Assembly (NCBI GenBank): GCA_015520115.1 | Contig: WAQS01000107.1 | Location: 1 to 19,642 of the forward strand | Direction of reading: 5' to 3' | Source: Ferroglobus sp. | Lineage (GTDB): Archaea > Halobacteriota > Archaeoglobi > Archaeoglobales > Archaeoglobaceae | Length of the DNA stretch: 19,642 bases | Shown here: positions 1 through 7,358 of the stretch, in pieces | Position numbering within the stretch: position 1 is the first letter of the stretch | Layout of the letters: each line of letters begins with the position of its first letter | Made by a program: the position numbers and the translations under genes | The notes under the pieces: model-generated | The model's input: only the letters and a program-made list of their open reading frames with translations | Database searches by the model: none | What the model was told of the DNA's origin: nothing

Positions 1-1176
1 CTCGTATAGCAGTCTAAGCTCCTCCTCGGACAATCCGAGAATCCTTCTGAAAACATGCTCATTGTCAAAGCCAACCGGGCGCATGCTCCAGAGAACCTTC
101 AGATCGACATTTGAGAAGTGTAAGGCAAATGGATAGCAGAGTTCTTCGTATATCGGGTCGAAGAATATCTGAACAGCATTCCTCTTCCTGTAGTGTTCAC
201 TTTCGTATATGTTCTTTGAGTTCATAACTCTTGAAGCTGCAAAACCGCTTTCCTCAGCCTTTCTCAAAATCTCCTCAACGCTCTTGTTTTTAGCCCAATC
301 TTCGATAGCGTTGTAAATTTCCTCGAAGTTCTCAACTCTCTTCTCGTAGTTCACGAACTTCTCTAAGTCTTCTCTACCGATGGCTTTGCATAGAGCCAAG
401 TACTCATCCTCTCTCACGGCAGCTATAGCCACGAAACCGTCTTTTGCTCTTGTTATGCAGGAAACTACTACAGCTGGATCTCTGTTTCCGTATCTTTTTC
501 TATTCTCTCCGGTTAACGAAATATACAGCCAAGTCCAGTCCATTGCTCTCATCAAAACCTCTGCCTGACTCATATCTATGAATTGACCTTTTCCACTCTT
601 GTTTCTCCAGTAGAGAGCGGCTAACGTCGTAAAAGCTGCTATGGTTCCACTGAGAAAATCTCCTATCCACGCTTGGGATTTCACGGGGATTGCTTCTTCG
701 AATCCGGTTATTTCAGCCAACCCCGTTATCCCCTGAGCGTAGGCATCGTAGCTTGGTCTTTCCCAAAGCTCGCCCCAGTTCCCAAAGCCTTGCATGCTCA
801 CGTAGATAAGCCTTGGGTTTATTTCGCTGAGCTGTCTGTAGCCTATTCCCCACCTGTCGAAAGTTCCTGGCTTAAAGTTCTCCATCAAAACGTCACATCT
901 TGCGGCTAATTTCCTTATCAACTCTCTTCCCTCTTCTTTTCTCATGTCTATAGCCACGAAGTACTTGTTTGCGTTGCAACACATCATCCCCGGAGAAAGA
1001 TTTCTTGGAAAAACACCTCCCGGAGAAACGAGTCTAATCAAAGTGTCTCCGCTTTTCGGCATTTCCACGTGAATTACTTCGGCTCCAAGCAGAGCCAAGA
1101 GTGTTGCCGCCCAAGGCCCGTAGATAATCCTCGTCACGTCAAGAACCCGCACACCTTCGAGGGGCAATTTCTTCAT
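1..1176 (-). CDS. CoA-transferase family III (CaiB/BaiF type), 3' end cut by window edge
   Basis: Enzyme of the class III CoA-transferase family, which moves CoA between carboxylic acids; alpha-methylacyl-CoA racemases share the fold. I translated the minus strand from the ATG at 1176 and the frame stays open for 392 residues to the left edge; the family is about 390-410 long, so little is missing. N-terminal LEGVRVLDVTR is the family opening, MENFKPG (residues 98-104) and GKGQFIDMSQAE are typical, and IGDFLSG carries Asp173 at the place of the catalytic aspartate (Asp169 of CaiB and formyl-CoA transferase). Substrate cannot be told; in Archaeoglobales such enzymes could serve fatty-acid or aromatic-acid catabolism (inference). 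A TATA box sits 26 bp upstream of the ATG, so the mRNA is probably leaderless. It lies 32 bp downstream of the next gene on the same strand. Confidence 0.9.
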   Translation of the reverse strand, partial: MKKLPLEGVRVLDVTRIIYGPWAATLLALLGAEVIHVEMPKSGDTLIRLVSPGGVFPRNLSPGMMCCNANKYFVAIDMRKEEGRELIRKLAARCDVLMENFKPGTFDRWGIGYRQLSEINPRLIYVSMQGFGNWGELWERPSYDAYAQGITGLAEITGFEEAIPVKSQAWIGDFLSGTIAAFTTLAALYWRNKSGKGQFIDMSQAEVLMRAMDWTWLYISLTGENRKRYGNRDPAVVVSCITRAKDGFVAIAAVREDEYLALCKAIGREDLEKFVNYEKRVENFEEIYNAIEDWAKNKSVEEILRKAEESGFAASRVMNSKNIYESEHYRKRNAVQIFFDPIYEELCYPFALHFSNVDLKVLWSMRPVGFDNEHVFRRILGLSEEELRLLYE

Positions 1177-1197
1177 GTTAAATTGTTAGAATTCCAA

Positions 1198-1206
1198 GTA
1201 TTTATT
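1198..1206 (-). promoter_or_regulatory. TATA box of the CoA-transferase gene
   Basis: Minus strand reads AATAAATAC, centred about position 1202, 26 bp before the ATG at 1176, with no Shine-Dalgarno between. This spacing predicts transcription starting at the start codon (leaderless mRNA). It overlaps the spacer just after the stop of the upstream gene, so the CoA-transferase can be transcribed independently of it. Confidence 0.55.
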
Positions 1207-1208
1207 CC

Positions 1209-1892
1209 TTACATCTCCACGATCTCATCCTGAATGATCTTGAAAGCTAAGAGGGGTGGAAGTTGAGGGAATATGCTGTGGAGGATTTCCACCTCGTATT
1301 CTCTTCTTCCCATATTGTAAGGCTTTTCCAACCTTCTAACGCTCAGCACGAGATCGAAAAGGTAGGCGATGCTTTCGTTAACCCTCGACATCACAGGAAT
1401 CAGCGTAACTCCCCTGAAGTTTCCGATAGACGAAATAAACTTCTCGAAATTCTCAAGAAAAGTTTTCTCTCCGCAGATTCTGTAAAACAGAAACATTCCG
1501 TCGTATATAATCAGAGCTCTTTCATCCAATTTCTTGACAATGGTTGCAAGATCGTGGAATATCCCTTCTATGTCGTTTGTCATCTCGATGTAAGCGAAAA
1601 GGTTGTTGTTGAAGACTTCTCTGCTCCTACCGATTTTTATTGCTTTAACGCTCTCCAAAACTTCTCCGAATTCTTCGTCAGCTTTCGAAAGGTTCTCGAA
1701 GAACTTTTTTGTCCTTCTATCGTTCATGTCCGTGAAAATTACGTAGTATATCTCATTGTTTTTAAAGAGCTTCATCATCTCTTTTATGATCATCCCGGCT
1801 CCGTAGCTATCATCGTAAATCAAGCCTACTGAATTGCTTACCGCAAATTCAATGAACTCTTTAAACTTCACGTAAAGAAATCTGTTAGTCAT
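1209..1892 (-). CDS. Unrecognised protein, possibly a degenerate RecA/KaiC-fold protein
   Basis: Protein of 227 residues that I cannot assign to a named family. Seen: a hydrophobic strand then GLIYDDSYGAG (residues 23-33), which looks like the strand-plus-loop of a P-loop but lacks the Lys-Thr/Ser of Walker A; a Walker-B-like strand ALIIYDG ending at Asp131; and a later strand GVTLIPVMS followed by IAYLFDLVLSVRRL, much as KaiC-like archaeal proteins follow Walker B. This suggests a RecA-superfamily fold that no longer binds ATP in the usual way; DUF257-like proteins are a possible comparison (inference from pattern only). No signal peptide or membrane segment. The ATG at 1892 is used; I see no well-spaced TATA box or Shine-Dalgarno for it. 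A GTG at 1871 is an alternative, as an AT-rich AATTAAAGT lies about 28 bp upstream of it. Divergent from rps8e. Confidence 0.75.
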   Translation of the reverse strand: MTNRFLYVKFKEFIEFAVSNSVGLIYDDSYGAGMIIKEMMKLFKNNEIYYVIFTDMNDRRTKKFFENLSKADEEFGEVLESVKAIKIGRSREVFNNNLFAYIEMTNDIEGIFHDLATIVKKLDERALIIYDGMFLFYRICGEKTFLENFEKFISSIGNFRGVTLIPVMSRVNESIAYLFDLVLSVRRLEKPYNMGRREYEVEILHSIFPQLPPLLAFKIIQDEIVEM

Positions 1893-1998
1893 AGTACTTT
1901 AATTTTTTCAATTGGTAATGGCATACTCAAACTCTGATGCTTTGTCGAAAAGATGGGGCTTGAAGCTGAAGGAGAAGGGAGCTTTTCGGTGGCAAAAA

Positions 1999-2038
1999 TT
2001 ATATATTGAGTGATCGAGCAAATCGAGTTCAGGAGGTG
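1999..2038 (+). promoter_or_regulatory. rps8e promoter and Shine-Dalgarno
   Basis: TATA box TTATATATT at 1999-2007, centred 41 bp before the ATG at 2044, predicts a short leader of about 15 nt. That leader holds a strong Shine-Dalgarno AGGAGGTG at 2031-2038, five bases from the ATG, a near-full match to archaeal 16S rRNA 3' ends. This is the clearest leadered promoter in the window. Confidence 0.65.
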
Positions 2039-2043
2039 TAACG

Positions 2044-2430
2044 ATGATCTGGCAGGGTAGAAGTAGGAGGAAGCCGACGGGAGGTTTGTACAAGCCGCAC
2101 AGGAAAAAGAGAAAGTACGAGCTGGGAAGGGAGCCCGTAGAAACTCACGTAGGGGAGAGAAAGATAAAGAAGGTTAGAGTTAGGGGTGGCAACTACAAGA
2201 TAAAGCTCTTCGCCGACAAATACGCTAACGTTTACGTTCCTTCAGAAGGGAAAGTTGTGAGGGTGGAAATTGAGAGCGTCGTTGAAAACAAGGCTCACAT
2301 GCACTACGCAAGGAGAAACGTAATAACCAAGGGTGCTATAATCAAAACGAGCATCGGACTTGCGAAGGTGACGAATAGGCCGAGTCAGGAAGGAGTAATA
2401 AATGCTGTTCTTATAGAACAAGCCAGCTAA
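2044..2430 (+). CDS. rps8e: 30S ribosomal protein eS8 (S8e)
   Basis: Small-subunit ribosomal protein found in archaea and eukaryotes, absent from bacteria. The 128 residues match the usual archaeal length of about 125-130. The N-terminus MIWQGRSRRKPTGG followed by a very basic KPHRKKRKYELG stretch is the eS8 hallmark, as are the core VRGGNYKIKL and the later NVITKGAI and NRPSQEGVINAVLI segments. ATG at 2044 is fixed by the Shine-Dalgarno AGGAGGTG five bases upstream. It stands alone on the plus strand, not in a ribosomal operon, and converges with a small membrane-protein gene that ends 16 bp away. Confidence 0.97.
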   Translation: MIWQGRSRRKPTGGLYKPHRKKRKYELGREPVETHVGERKIKKVRVRGGNYKIKLFADKYANVYVPSEGKVVRVEIESVVENKAHMHYARRNVITKGAIIKTSIGLAKVTNRPSQEGVINAVLIEQAS

Positions 2431-2448
2431 AAAATTTAAGGTATTTTT
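2429..2448. terminator. Paired oligo-T terminators between convergent genes
   Basis: The short gap between rps8e (+) and the small membrane gene (-) holds T5 on the plus strand at 2444-2448 and T6 on the minus strand (A6 at 2429-2434 on the plus strand). Archaeal RNA polymerase ends transcription at oligo-T tracts, so each tract sits where the corresponding transcript should end, within or next to the stop codon of the opposing gene. Confidence 0.45.
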
Positions 2449-2677
2449 AGCCCTCCCTACTTTTCTTAGCACCGCTTGGAACCTTGCTTCTCTCAACTTC
2501 TGCAACAACAAAGCTCAGACTCGCGGCGATAGCAAGGGATAATATCGCTCCGTATCCAAGCACCTTCATCGTCACTCCAAAGTTTGGCAACCCTCCGTAG
2601 GAATAAGACAGCAAAATAGAGCTCATCAACACATACACTCCGAATATCAACCCCCACAAAGTTGGGAGGTGTCGCAT
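2447..2677 (-). CDS. Small hypothetical protein with two membrane helices
   Basis: A 76-residue protein of unknown function. Two hydrophobic segments are visible, about residues 7-24 and 37-58, joined by a short Gly/Pro-containing loop (YSYGGLPNFG), and the tail (VERSKVPSGAKKSREG) is basic, which suggests a cytoplasmic C-terminus and an Nout/Cin or hairpin topology. The frame can be opened further upstream at TTG 2689, but ATG 2677 is preferred because the Shine-Dalgarno GGTGAT (2682-2687) lies five bases before it. A TATA box centred near 2718 is 41 bp from this ATG. No motif gives a function. It converges with rps8e and diverges from moeA. Confidence 0.75.
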   Translation of the reverse strand: MRHLPTLWGLIFGVYVLMSSILLSYSYGGLPNFGVTMKVLGYGAILSLAIAASLSFVVAEVERSKVPSGAKKSREG

Positions 2678-2713
2678 ATTTATCACCAATAATATTTAAC
2701 GATGTTTATCGGT

Positions 2714-2722
2714 TAAATATTT
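2714..2722 (-). promoter_or_regulatory. TATA box of the small membrane-protein gene
   Basis: Minus strand AAATATTTA, centred near 2718, lies 41 bp before the ATG at 2677 and leaves room for a leader of about 15 nt carrying GGTGAT. The spacing is the same as at rps8e. Confidence 0.5.
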
Positions 2723-2762
2723 TTCCATTGAAAATGATGATGATATGCCAATTCAGGAAGAA

Positions 2763-2770
2763 TTTAAATA
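2763..2770 (+). promoter_or_regulatory. TATA box of moeA
   Basis: TTTAAATA at 2763-2770 is centred about 26 bp before the GTG start at 2792, and the bases between hold no Shine-Dalgarno. This predicts a leaderless mRNA beginning at the GTG. Confidence 0.55.
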
Positions 2771-2791
2771 GCTGCCGGGAAATTTAACCCT

Positions 2792-4396
2792 GTGAAGAGG
2801 TTAATAGAGGTGGAAGAGGCAAAAAAGCTTCTTGAAACGATTAAACTCCCCGTTGAAAAGAGAGAAGTTTTTGTTCTCGATGCGGTAAACAAATTCTCGG
2901 CTGAAGATGTCTTCGCTCCAATAGATCTTCCGCCTTTTAACAGATCCACAAGAGATGGCTATGCTGTTTTAAGCGAGGACGTTGTAAACGCTTCAGAAAC
3001 GAGTCCGGTTAAGCTGAAAATAGTGGAGTCGATAGAGGCTGGAGAGTTTAAGAGGGTGAGAATTTCCTCTGGAGAGTGTGCGAAAATTGCTACTGGAGCG
3101 ATAATTCCGGAAAACGGTGATGCGGTGGTTATGATTGAGAATTGCGAAGAGAAGGAAGGATACGTTTTCGTTAAGAAAGCTGTAGCTCCCAAGGAAAACG
3201 TCATGCTTAAAGGATCAGATGTAGCTGAAGGGGAGTTGGTTGTTAGGGAAGGTGAAAAGCTAACTCCAGAGAAAATAGGTCTTCTTTCTGGACTGGGATT
3301 GAGGAAAATCAAGATCTACGATTTGAAAGTAGCTGTATTCAGCACTGGAAATGAAATTATCCTTCCGGGGGAAAAGTTAGAGCATGGAAAAATTTTCGAT
3401 GTAAATGGTTTCGCAATAGTTACCTCTCTTCGCAATCTCGGTTTTTCTGCAGAGTTTCTTGGAATATTGGAAGATGACGTTGAGGAGATGAAAAAGAAAC
3501 TTGCGGAAGCTTCGAAAGAGTATGACGTCGTAATAACCTCCGGAGCGACATCAGCTGGAGAGAGGGATTTGCTCGTTGAGGCTGTTAAAGACGTTGGCGA
3601 AATCGTTTTCCACGGTGTTAGGATAAAGCCGGGAAAGCCTTTTCTGGTTGCTAAAATTTCCGACTCAATTCTCTTCGGACTTCCCGGGTTTCCAGTCTCC
3701 GCTTTGACGATTTTACACGAGTTCGTTAAACCGGTTTTACTCAAATCCGTTAAAGCTCGGGTGGAAAATCAAATTGTAGAGGGGGTTGTGGCTAAAAGGA
3801 TATACTCCGAAGGGAGAAGGGAGCTTCTTCCGGTTGTGGTTGCGGGAAAAAGGATTTTTCCTCTGGAGAAAGGATCTGGAGCGATAACATCTTTAACCAA
3901 CGCTTCTGGCTATTTGGAGATAGCTGAAAACGAGGAGGTTATTGAGAGGGGAGAGAAAAGAAAAGTTAGAATTTTCTCCAAGACGTACGATTTCGTTGTG
4001 GCTGGAGTCGACTTGTTGAAGTTGCTCGATCTAAACTCCTTTTACCTCACATCCGATCAGAAACTTGCGAAGGTTGAGTTTGCTTTAGGAAACATCGATG
4101 CGGTTGTAACCCTCGGAGAAAAGTACGAAGTTGACGTTATCTTTGCTGGAAAAGATGGCAAAATCGGCAGCGTGGAAGGTTACGAGCTTAAATCAGAAAT
4201 TGAATTCAGGGATCACTTCCAGATGTATCATGCTTTGAGAAGGGGAAAGATAGATGGAGCTTTGTTCCTTAAACCCTTCGCCGAGAAACTTGGAGTGAGG
4301 GGGGAGAAAGTAAGCTCTGTGAGGCTCGATGTAATTTCGAGGGATAAAAAGCTTGAAGAAGAAATTTTAAGACTGCTGTCTTTTCAAAAAGATTAG
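2792..4396 (+). CDS. moeA: Molybdopterin molybdenumtransferase MoeA with extra C-terminal domain
   Basis: MoeA inserts molybdate or tungstate into adenylylated molybdopterin, the last step of Mo/W cofactor synthesis in the cytoplasm. Seen: PFNRSTRDGYAV (49-59), TGAIIPENGDAVVMIE (101-116), STGNEI (184-189), the central TSGATSAGERD (249-259) in place of the more common SGGxSxG, RIKPGKP (277-283) and GLPGFPVSAL (296-305). Domain IV ends near residue 395. At 534 residues it is about 130 longer than plain MoeA (about 400). The added part (about 398-534) contains YHALRRGKIDGALFLKPFAE, which recalls the GxxxAL..G..D.A region of the periplasmic-binding-protein-like domain fused to many archaeal MoeA proteins, but it is shorter than usual. 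Start is GTG 2792, apparently leaderless. Its 3' end overlaps the convergent gene by 30 bp. Confidence 0.93.
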   Translation: MKRLIEVEEAKKLLETIKLPVEKREVFVLDAVNKFSAEDVFAPIDLPPFNRSTRDGYAVLSEDVVNASETSPVKLKIVESIEAGEFKRVRISSGECAKIATGAIIPENGDAVVMIENCEEKEGYVFVKKAVAPKENVMLKGSDVAEGELVVREGEKLTPEKIGLLSGLGLRKIKIYDLKVAVFSTGNEIILPGEKLEHGKIFDVNGFAIVTSLRNLGFSAEFLGILEDDVEEMKKKLAEASKEYDVVITSGATSAGERDLLVEAVKDVGEIVFHGVRIKPGKPFLVAKISDSILFGLPGFPVSALTILHEFVKPVLLKSVKARVENQIVEGVVAKRIYSEGRRELLPVVVAGKRIFPLEKGSGAITSLTNASGYLEIAENEEVIERGEKRKVRIFSKTYDFVVAGVDLLKLLDLNSFYLTSDQKLAKVEFALGNIDAVVTLGEKYEVDVIFAGKDGKIGSVEGYELKSEIEFRDHFQMYHALRRGKIDGALFLKPFAEKLGVRGEKVSSVRLDVISRDKKLEEEILRLLSFQKD

Positions 4397-5698
4397 CGCT
4401 GCAACAAAGAACCCAACTGACGAGAGAAGGAGGTAGAGGTACTCTCTTTCATCGAACCCCTTCTTAAAATCTCTAAGAAATTCTTCGGCAAGCTTGTCAG
4501 CAAGCTTTTCATCTTCGATTTTTAGGGCAATTTCTCTGTTCAACTTTAATCCGTACTTGTTTAGGTTGGCTGAAGTTATTAGCACCGAACTGTCGGAGAT
4601 CAAATACTTTCCGTGAATTTTCGGATTTTTGAGCTTTTCAACTTCTATTCCGTATTCTTCCAAGAACTCAAGATCTCCGTAGCTCACAAGAATCTTCACG
4701 TCCACCCCTCTTTTGGAAGCGTTCAGAATCTCGTCGAGCAGCGGAGTTCCGTTGAAATACTCGAAATCCAGAGTTGGAGCTGTCACGTACAACCTCTTTT
4801 TCGCAGATCTTATAAAATCGAACACGGGATTGTTTTCAGGCATAACGTAGAGAGCAACTTTCCCGCTGAAATCGAAAGACTTGCCTTTTCCTCTTTCAAC
4901 CTTAACGTAATTCTTAAAGCTCTTTGGCTGAGCAGAGTACTTCAAATCGTTGTAAAACAGCTCTTTTAACGCTTCTGATATTTTCTCACTATTAAATTCG
5001 ACCACAATTCCCCTCTTGTCCCATTTCCAGTTTTCGGTGGTTATGACAACTTTATTTCCAACTACAGCAAACTTTGCATGGAAGTTTCTGTAAACCTTCG
5101 ATTTGAGGTAGTAAACCTTGCTATTTTCCTCAAGCATCTTCACGTTCAGAGGAATACCTCCAACTGGGGTGGAATCAACTGCGAAGGTAAAATTCCCTTC
5201 GAAGCTTTCGGTGTCGTAGATCGTGTAGGCGTAAACTATTCCCTCCCCTTTCAGCCTGTAATCGCACGGACAGAGGATTAACCTTCCGGAAACTTCGTCT
5301 TCAATTGGCTCGAAAGAGCTCCAGCCTTCGTATCTAAAATCCCATTTACCTCTCTCCTTGAAATATATCACTCCCTCATCGAGATAGATCCACGCCCAGT
5401 TGAAGTATTCGACGGAGTTTTCTTCGATAAGTGCTATAAGCTCACCATTGTTGGACAGGGAAATCCCCTCAGCGTCTGGATAGAATCCGAACTTGTTTTT
5501 GAAGGCTGTTGAATTTTTAGCAATGTAATGAATTCCTTTTTCAAATTTCATCTCCTTCTCGAAGTCTGTGAAAGTGCAGTTGCTGTTGCAGAGAATTTTA
5601 ACGTATTCCTCCTCCTCGTTGAAAGGATTTGGATAGACTTCGAGTATCTCGGCTGAAGCTGGGTAAAGTAGAAGCGCTAAGAGAATGAAAATTCTCAT
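4367..5698 (-). CDS. Secreted, membrane-anchored phospholipase-D-fold protein with lamin-tail-like N-domain
   Basis: A 443-residue protein of the PLD superfamily (phosphodiesterases: nucleases, phospholipases, transferases). Seen in order: a signal-peptide-like N-terminus (hydrophobic 3-12, ASA before residue 17); a stretch at about 18-100 with [14 protein letters not shown] and [13 protein letters not shown] that resembles the lamin-tail (LTD) beta-fold often put before extracellular nucleases; a first PLD half with H207-x-K209 where the motif Asp is replaced by Gly214; a second half with a full HxKx4D (H362, K364, D369) followed by ITSANLN; and a C-terminal membrane helix (about 420-436) ending in KRQQS. 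So the bulk should face outside the cell, tethered at the C-terminus. Substrate is unknown; active PLD sites normally need two HKD motifs, so activity of a monomer is open. Its ATG overlaps the mptA stop as ATGA, so it is translationally coupled to mptA. Confidence 0.85.
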   Translation of the reverse strand: MRIFILLALLLYPASAEILEVYPNPFNEEEEYVKILCNSNCTFTDFEKEMKFEKGIHYIAKNSTAFKNKFGFYPDAEGISLSNNGELIALIEENSVEYFNWAWIYLDEGVIYFKERGKWDFRYEGWSSFEPIEDEVSGRLILCPCDYRLKGEGIVYAYTIYDTESFEGNFTFAVDSTPVGGIPLNVKMLEENSKVYYLKSKVYRNFHAKFAVVGNKVVITTENWKWDKRGIVVEFNSEKISEALKELFYNDLKYSAQPKSFKNYVKVERGKGKSFDFSGKVALYVMPENNPVFDFIRSAKKRLYVTAPTLDFEYFNGTPLLDEILNASKRGVDVKILVSYGDLEFLEEYGIEVEKLKNPKIHGKYLISDSSVLITSANLNKYGLKLNREIALKIEDEKLADKLAEEFLRDFKKGFDEREYLYLLLSSVGFFVAALIFLKRQQS

Positions 5699-6612
5699 AC
5701 TCCGAGTTCTTTTCTAAGTTCGCCGATTGTAGCCCTCCTCTCAGCTATAACGTCGTGCTGGTGAATGCTTTCCTCGTTAAGCTGTCTTAAGTAAACTTCT
5801 GCATCGTCTGGAGCGTCTTTGAACGTTTCAACTAATGCTTTAGCCATCTGCCTCACGCTGTCCTCAACGAACATTGGCTTGAAGTGGGCTTTTTCAACAA
5901 CTTCAAGCTCATCGCTCCTCTTCAAAATCTCGAAAACCTCGTAGCTCATAGAGCTTTTAGCGATTCTTATGAGATCTTCTATTCTCGGTCTAAATTCCTT
6001 TCGGGATTCTATCATGATGAGCGCCCTTCCTCTCTGATTGTGAGAGGCAAACGGGATCAACTTTACAACTTCAGAAAGCTCTTCTTCGCTGAGTATCTTT
6101 TCAAGTCTCCTTACGGTATTTGCTCTAACAAGCTCCTGAGCGCAAGGGCAGACGGTGATGCCGTAAACTTCCACACCAATCATAACTTTCTCTTCGCCAT
6201 TTCTCTTTTTTTTAGCGTTGCAAAATATGTTAACGACTTCCTGCGTTTTTATTTCCGACGCTGGAGTTCTTTTTCTCATTATGAGTTCAGCCCTCATCCT
6301 CACTTCAGCCTCATCTGCGTATTCGTGTCTCTCAAGAAGCTCGTCGGTCATTCTTAAAACGAGATCTTCGACGTTTTCCACGGGTTCCCAAGTTATTCTC
6401 TCTATGACTTCATCCACAGCTTCGAAATTCCTGCTCAAATTTACCCCTTTTCTGCTTGAGGGTAGGTTGACAAAAACGTCGAAGGTGGAGATGAGTATGA
6501 TCGGTCTTTTTCCTTCCCTCTTAACCTGAACGAGCTTTTTTATCCCTCTCGCCCCGACTCTACTCAAACCTATCGGTATTTCTGGTTCAAGCGTTTGTAC
6601 ATCCGGTAGCAT
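5695..6612 (-). CDS. mptA: GTP cyclohydrolase MptA (GTP cyclohydrolase IV)
   Basis: Iron-dependent archaeal GTP cyclohydrolase that makes 7,8-dihydroneopterin 2',3'-cyclic phosphate, the first step toward tetrahydromethanopterin, the C1 carrier of methanogens and Archaeoglobales. The 305 residues show the signatures of the MptA/FolE2 family: [12 protein letters not shown] (15-26), [21 protein letters not shown] (45-65, a conserved stretch), CPCAQE (C155, C157) and ASHNQRGRA with His191, the likely metal- and substrate-binding residues. The frame can be opened at TTG 6615, but ATG 6612 is chosen: a TATA box is centred 26 bp upstream and GGAG precedes it by 9 bases. It lies between the HEPN/MNT pair and the PLD-fold gene, with which it shares an ATGA overlap; the pairing has no obvious metabolic sense. 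Confidence 0.95.
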   Translation of the reverse strand: MLPDVQTLEPEIPIGLSRVGARGIKKLVQVKREGKRPIILISTFDVFVNLPSSRKGVNLSRNFEAVDEVIERITWEPVENVEDLVLRMTDELLERHEYADEAEVRMRAELIMRKRTPASEIKTQEVVNIFCNAKKKRNGEEKVMIGVEVYGITVCPCAQELVRANTVRRLEKILSEEELSEVVKLIPFASHNQRGRALIMIESRKEFRPRIEDLIRIAKSSMSYEVFEILKRSDELEVVEKAHFKPMFVEDSVRQMAKALVETFKDAPDDAEVYLRQLNEESIHQHDVIAERRATIGELRKELGV

Positions 6613-6634
6613 CAAATTGCACTCCGCAAGATTC

Positions 6635-6641
6635 TATTTAA
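6635..6641 (-). promoter_or_regulatory. TATA box of mptA
   Basis: Minus strand TTAAATA, centred at 6638, 26 bp before ATG 6612. It lies against the stop codon of the MNT gene (6644-6646), so mptA can be transcribed independently of the toxin-antitoxin-type pair. Confidence 0.5.
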
Positions 6642-6643
6642 GG

Positions 6644-6967
6644 TTACCGAATTCTTTTCATCTTTTTCGATTGTTTTCTGTAAAATTCGAAACCTTTTTT
6701 GTCGACTAAGTGAAACTCGAAGGGATGATACAAGGGGAGCTCCTCCTCTATTTTTGCTAAAATTTTTGCTCTTTCTTTCAAACTTTTTGGGACTTTATCT
6801 GATACTATCAACAAATCTACATCACTTCCTCCTGTAAATTCGTCAAGAATGCTTCCAAAAACGTATATCTCGCAACTTCCCAAAACTTCCTCGCATTTTT
6901 TGACTATCTTAGGTAGATGTTCCTTGTACTTTTTTAGAAGTTCAATCCGGGGATATACTATCGACAA
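6644..6967 (-). CDS. MNT-type nucleotidyltransferase (pol-beta fold), probable antitoxin partner
   Basis: Minimal nucleotidyltransferase of 107 residues. The motif FGSI...GGSDVDLLI (G38-S39 and D49/D51) is the GS...DxD core of the pol-beta superfamily; Glu84 in HPFEFHLVD may be the third acidic residue. In HepT/MntA-type pairs the MNT protein acts as the antitoxin, in known cases by AMP-ylating the HEPN toxin; this role is carried over from the family and not shown here. Start is TTG 6967, supported by GAGGTGAT five bases upstream inside the HEPN gene. The two genes overlap by 26 bp with HEPN first. Base composition is AT-rich compared with neighbours (about 32% GC in the 60 bases from 6661). 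Confidence 0.87.
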   Translation of the reverse strand: MSIVYPRIELLKKYKEHLPKIVKKCEEVLGSCEIYVFGSILDEFTGGSDVDLLIVSDKVPKSLKERAKILAKIEEELPLYHPFEFHLVDKKGFEFYRKQSKKMKRIR

Positions 6968-7337
6968 ACTTTATCACCTCTTTTGCAAGAGAGAATAGAA
7001 GTCTTGCGTCATCCTCTTCAAACTCTTTTGGAATGTACCTGCTCTCAATGTATGCGCTTTCCATCATTCTTATCTCTGCTCTCTTTTTTTTGATAAACTC
7101 ATTGACATCTTCCTCTCTACTTGTAAGTCTTGCCAATATTCCGAGTAGTTCCCTTATGGAGTGGGTTCTTGGTATTTCTCCACTAATCTTTAAAATTTTG
7201 CTCTTTAAATACAGCTGTACTGCCTGTTCAGAGCTAAAACACGAGAGAGCGTAATGACCTTCATTGAGTTGTATTTCAGCATATTTAAGAAATTCCAGTG
7301 ATCTGTTTTTCAATATCTTGTACTCCGAAATGCTCAC
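6942..7337 (-). CDS. HEPN domain protein, partner of the MNT nucleotidyltransferase
   Basis: A 131-residue all-helical protein of the HEPN superfamily (COG2250-like). Seen: the N-terminal helix pair RSLEFLKYAEIQLNEGHYA then SCFSSEQAVQLYLKSKIL, the typical four-helix start, and SAYIESRYIP (94-103) near the C-terminal helix. The RX4-6H RNase motif of the best-known HEPN toxins is not plain: the nearest is PRTHS (56-60), with too short a spacing, so ribonuclease activity is doubtful. GTG 7337 is taken because the resulting MSISEYKILK fits the family and a TATA box is centred 26 bp upstream, predicting a leaderless message. Such pairs are frequent in hyperthermophilic archaea and move between genomes. 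Confidence 0.87.
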   Translation of the reverse strand: MSISEYKILKNRSLEFLKYAEIQLNEGHYALSCFSSEQAVQLYLKSKILKISGEIPRTHSIRELLGILARLTSREEDVNEFIKKKRAEIRMMESAYIESRYIPKEFEEDDARLLFSLAKEVIKFVDSISPD

Positions 7338-7358
7338 ACTTGAGGTTATTTAAAGGAA

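Noticed and set aside
1263..1832. Plus-strand open frame of 189 codons opposite the unrecognised 227-residue gene
   Set aside because: It lies entirely within the minus-strand gene, has no promoter or Shine-Dalgarno, and its translation lacks a coherent fold pattern; a shadow frame.
5884..6357. Plus-strand open frame of 157 codons opposite mptA
   Set aside because: Fully contained in the mptA coding region, which has clear family motifs; no independent start signal.
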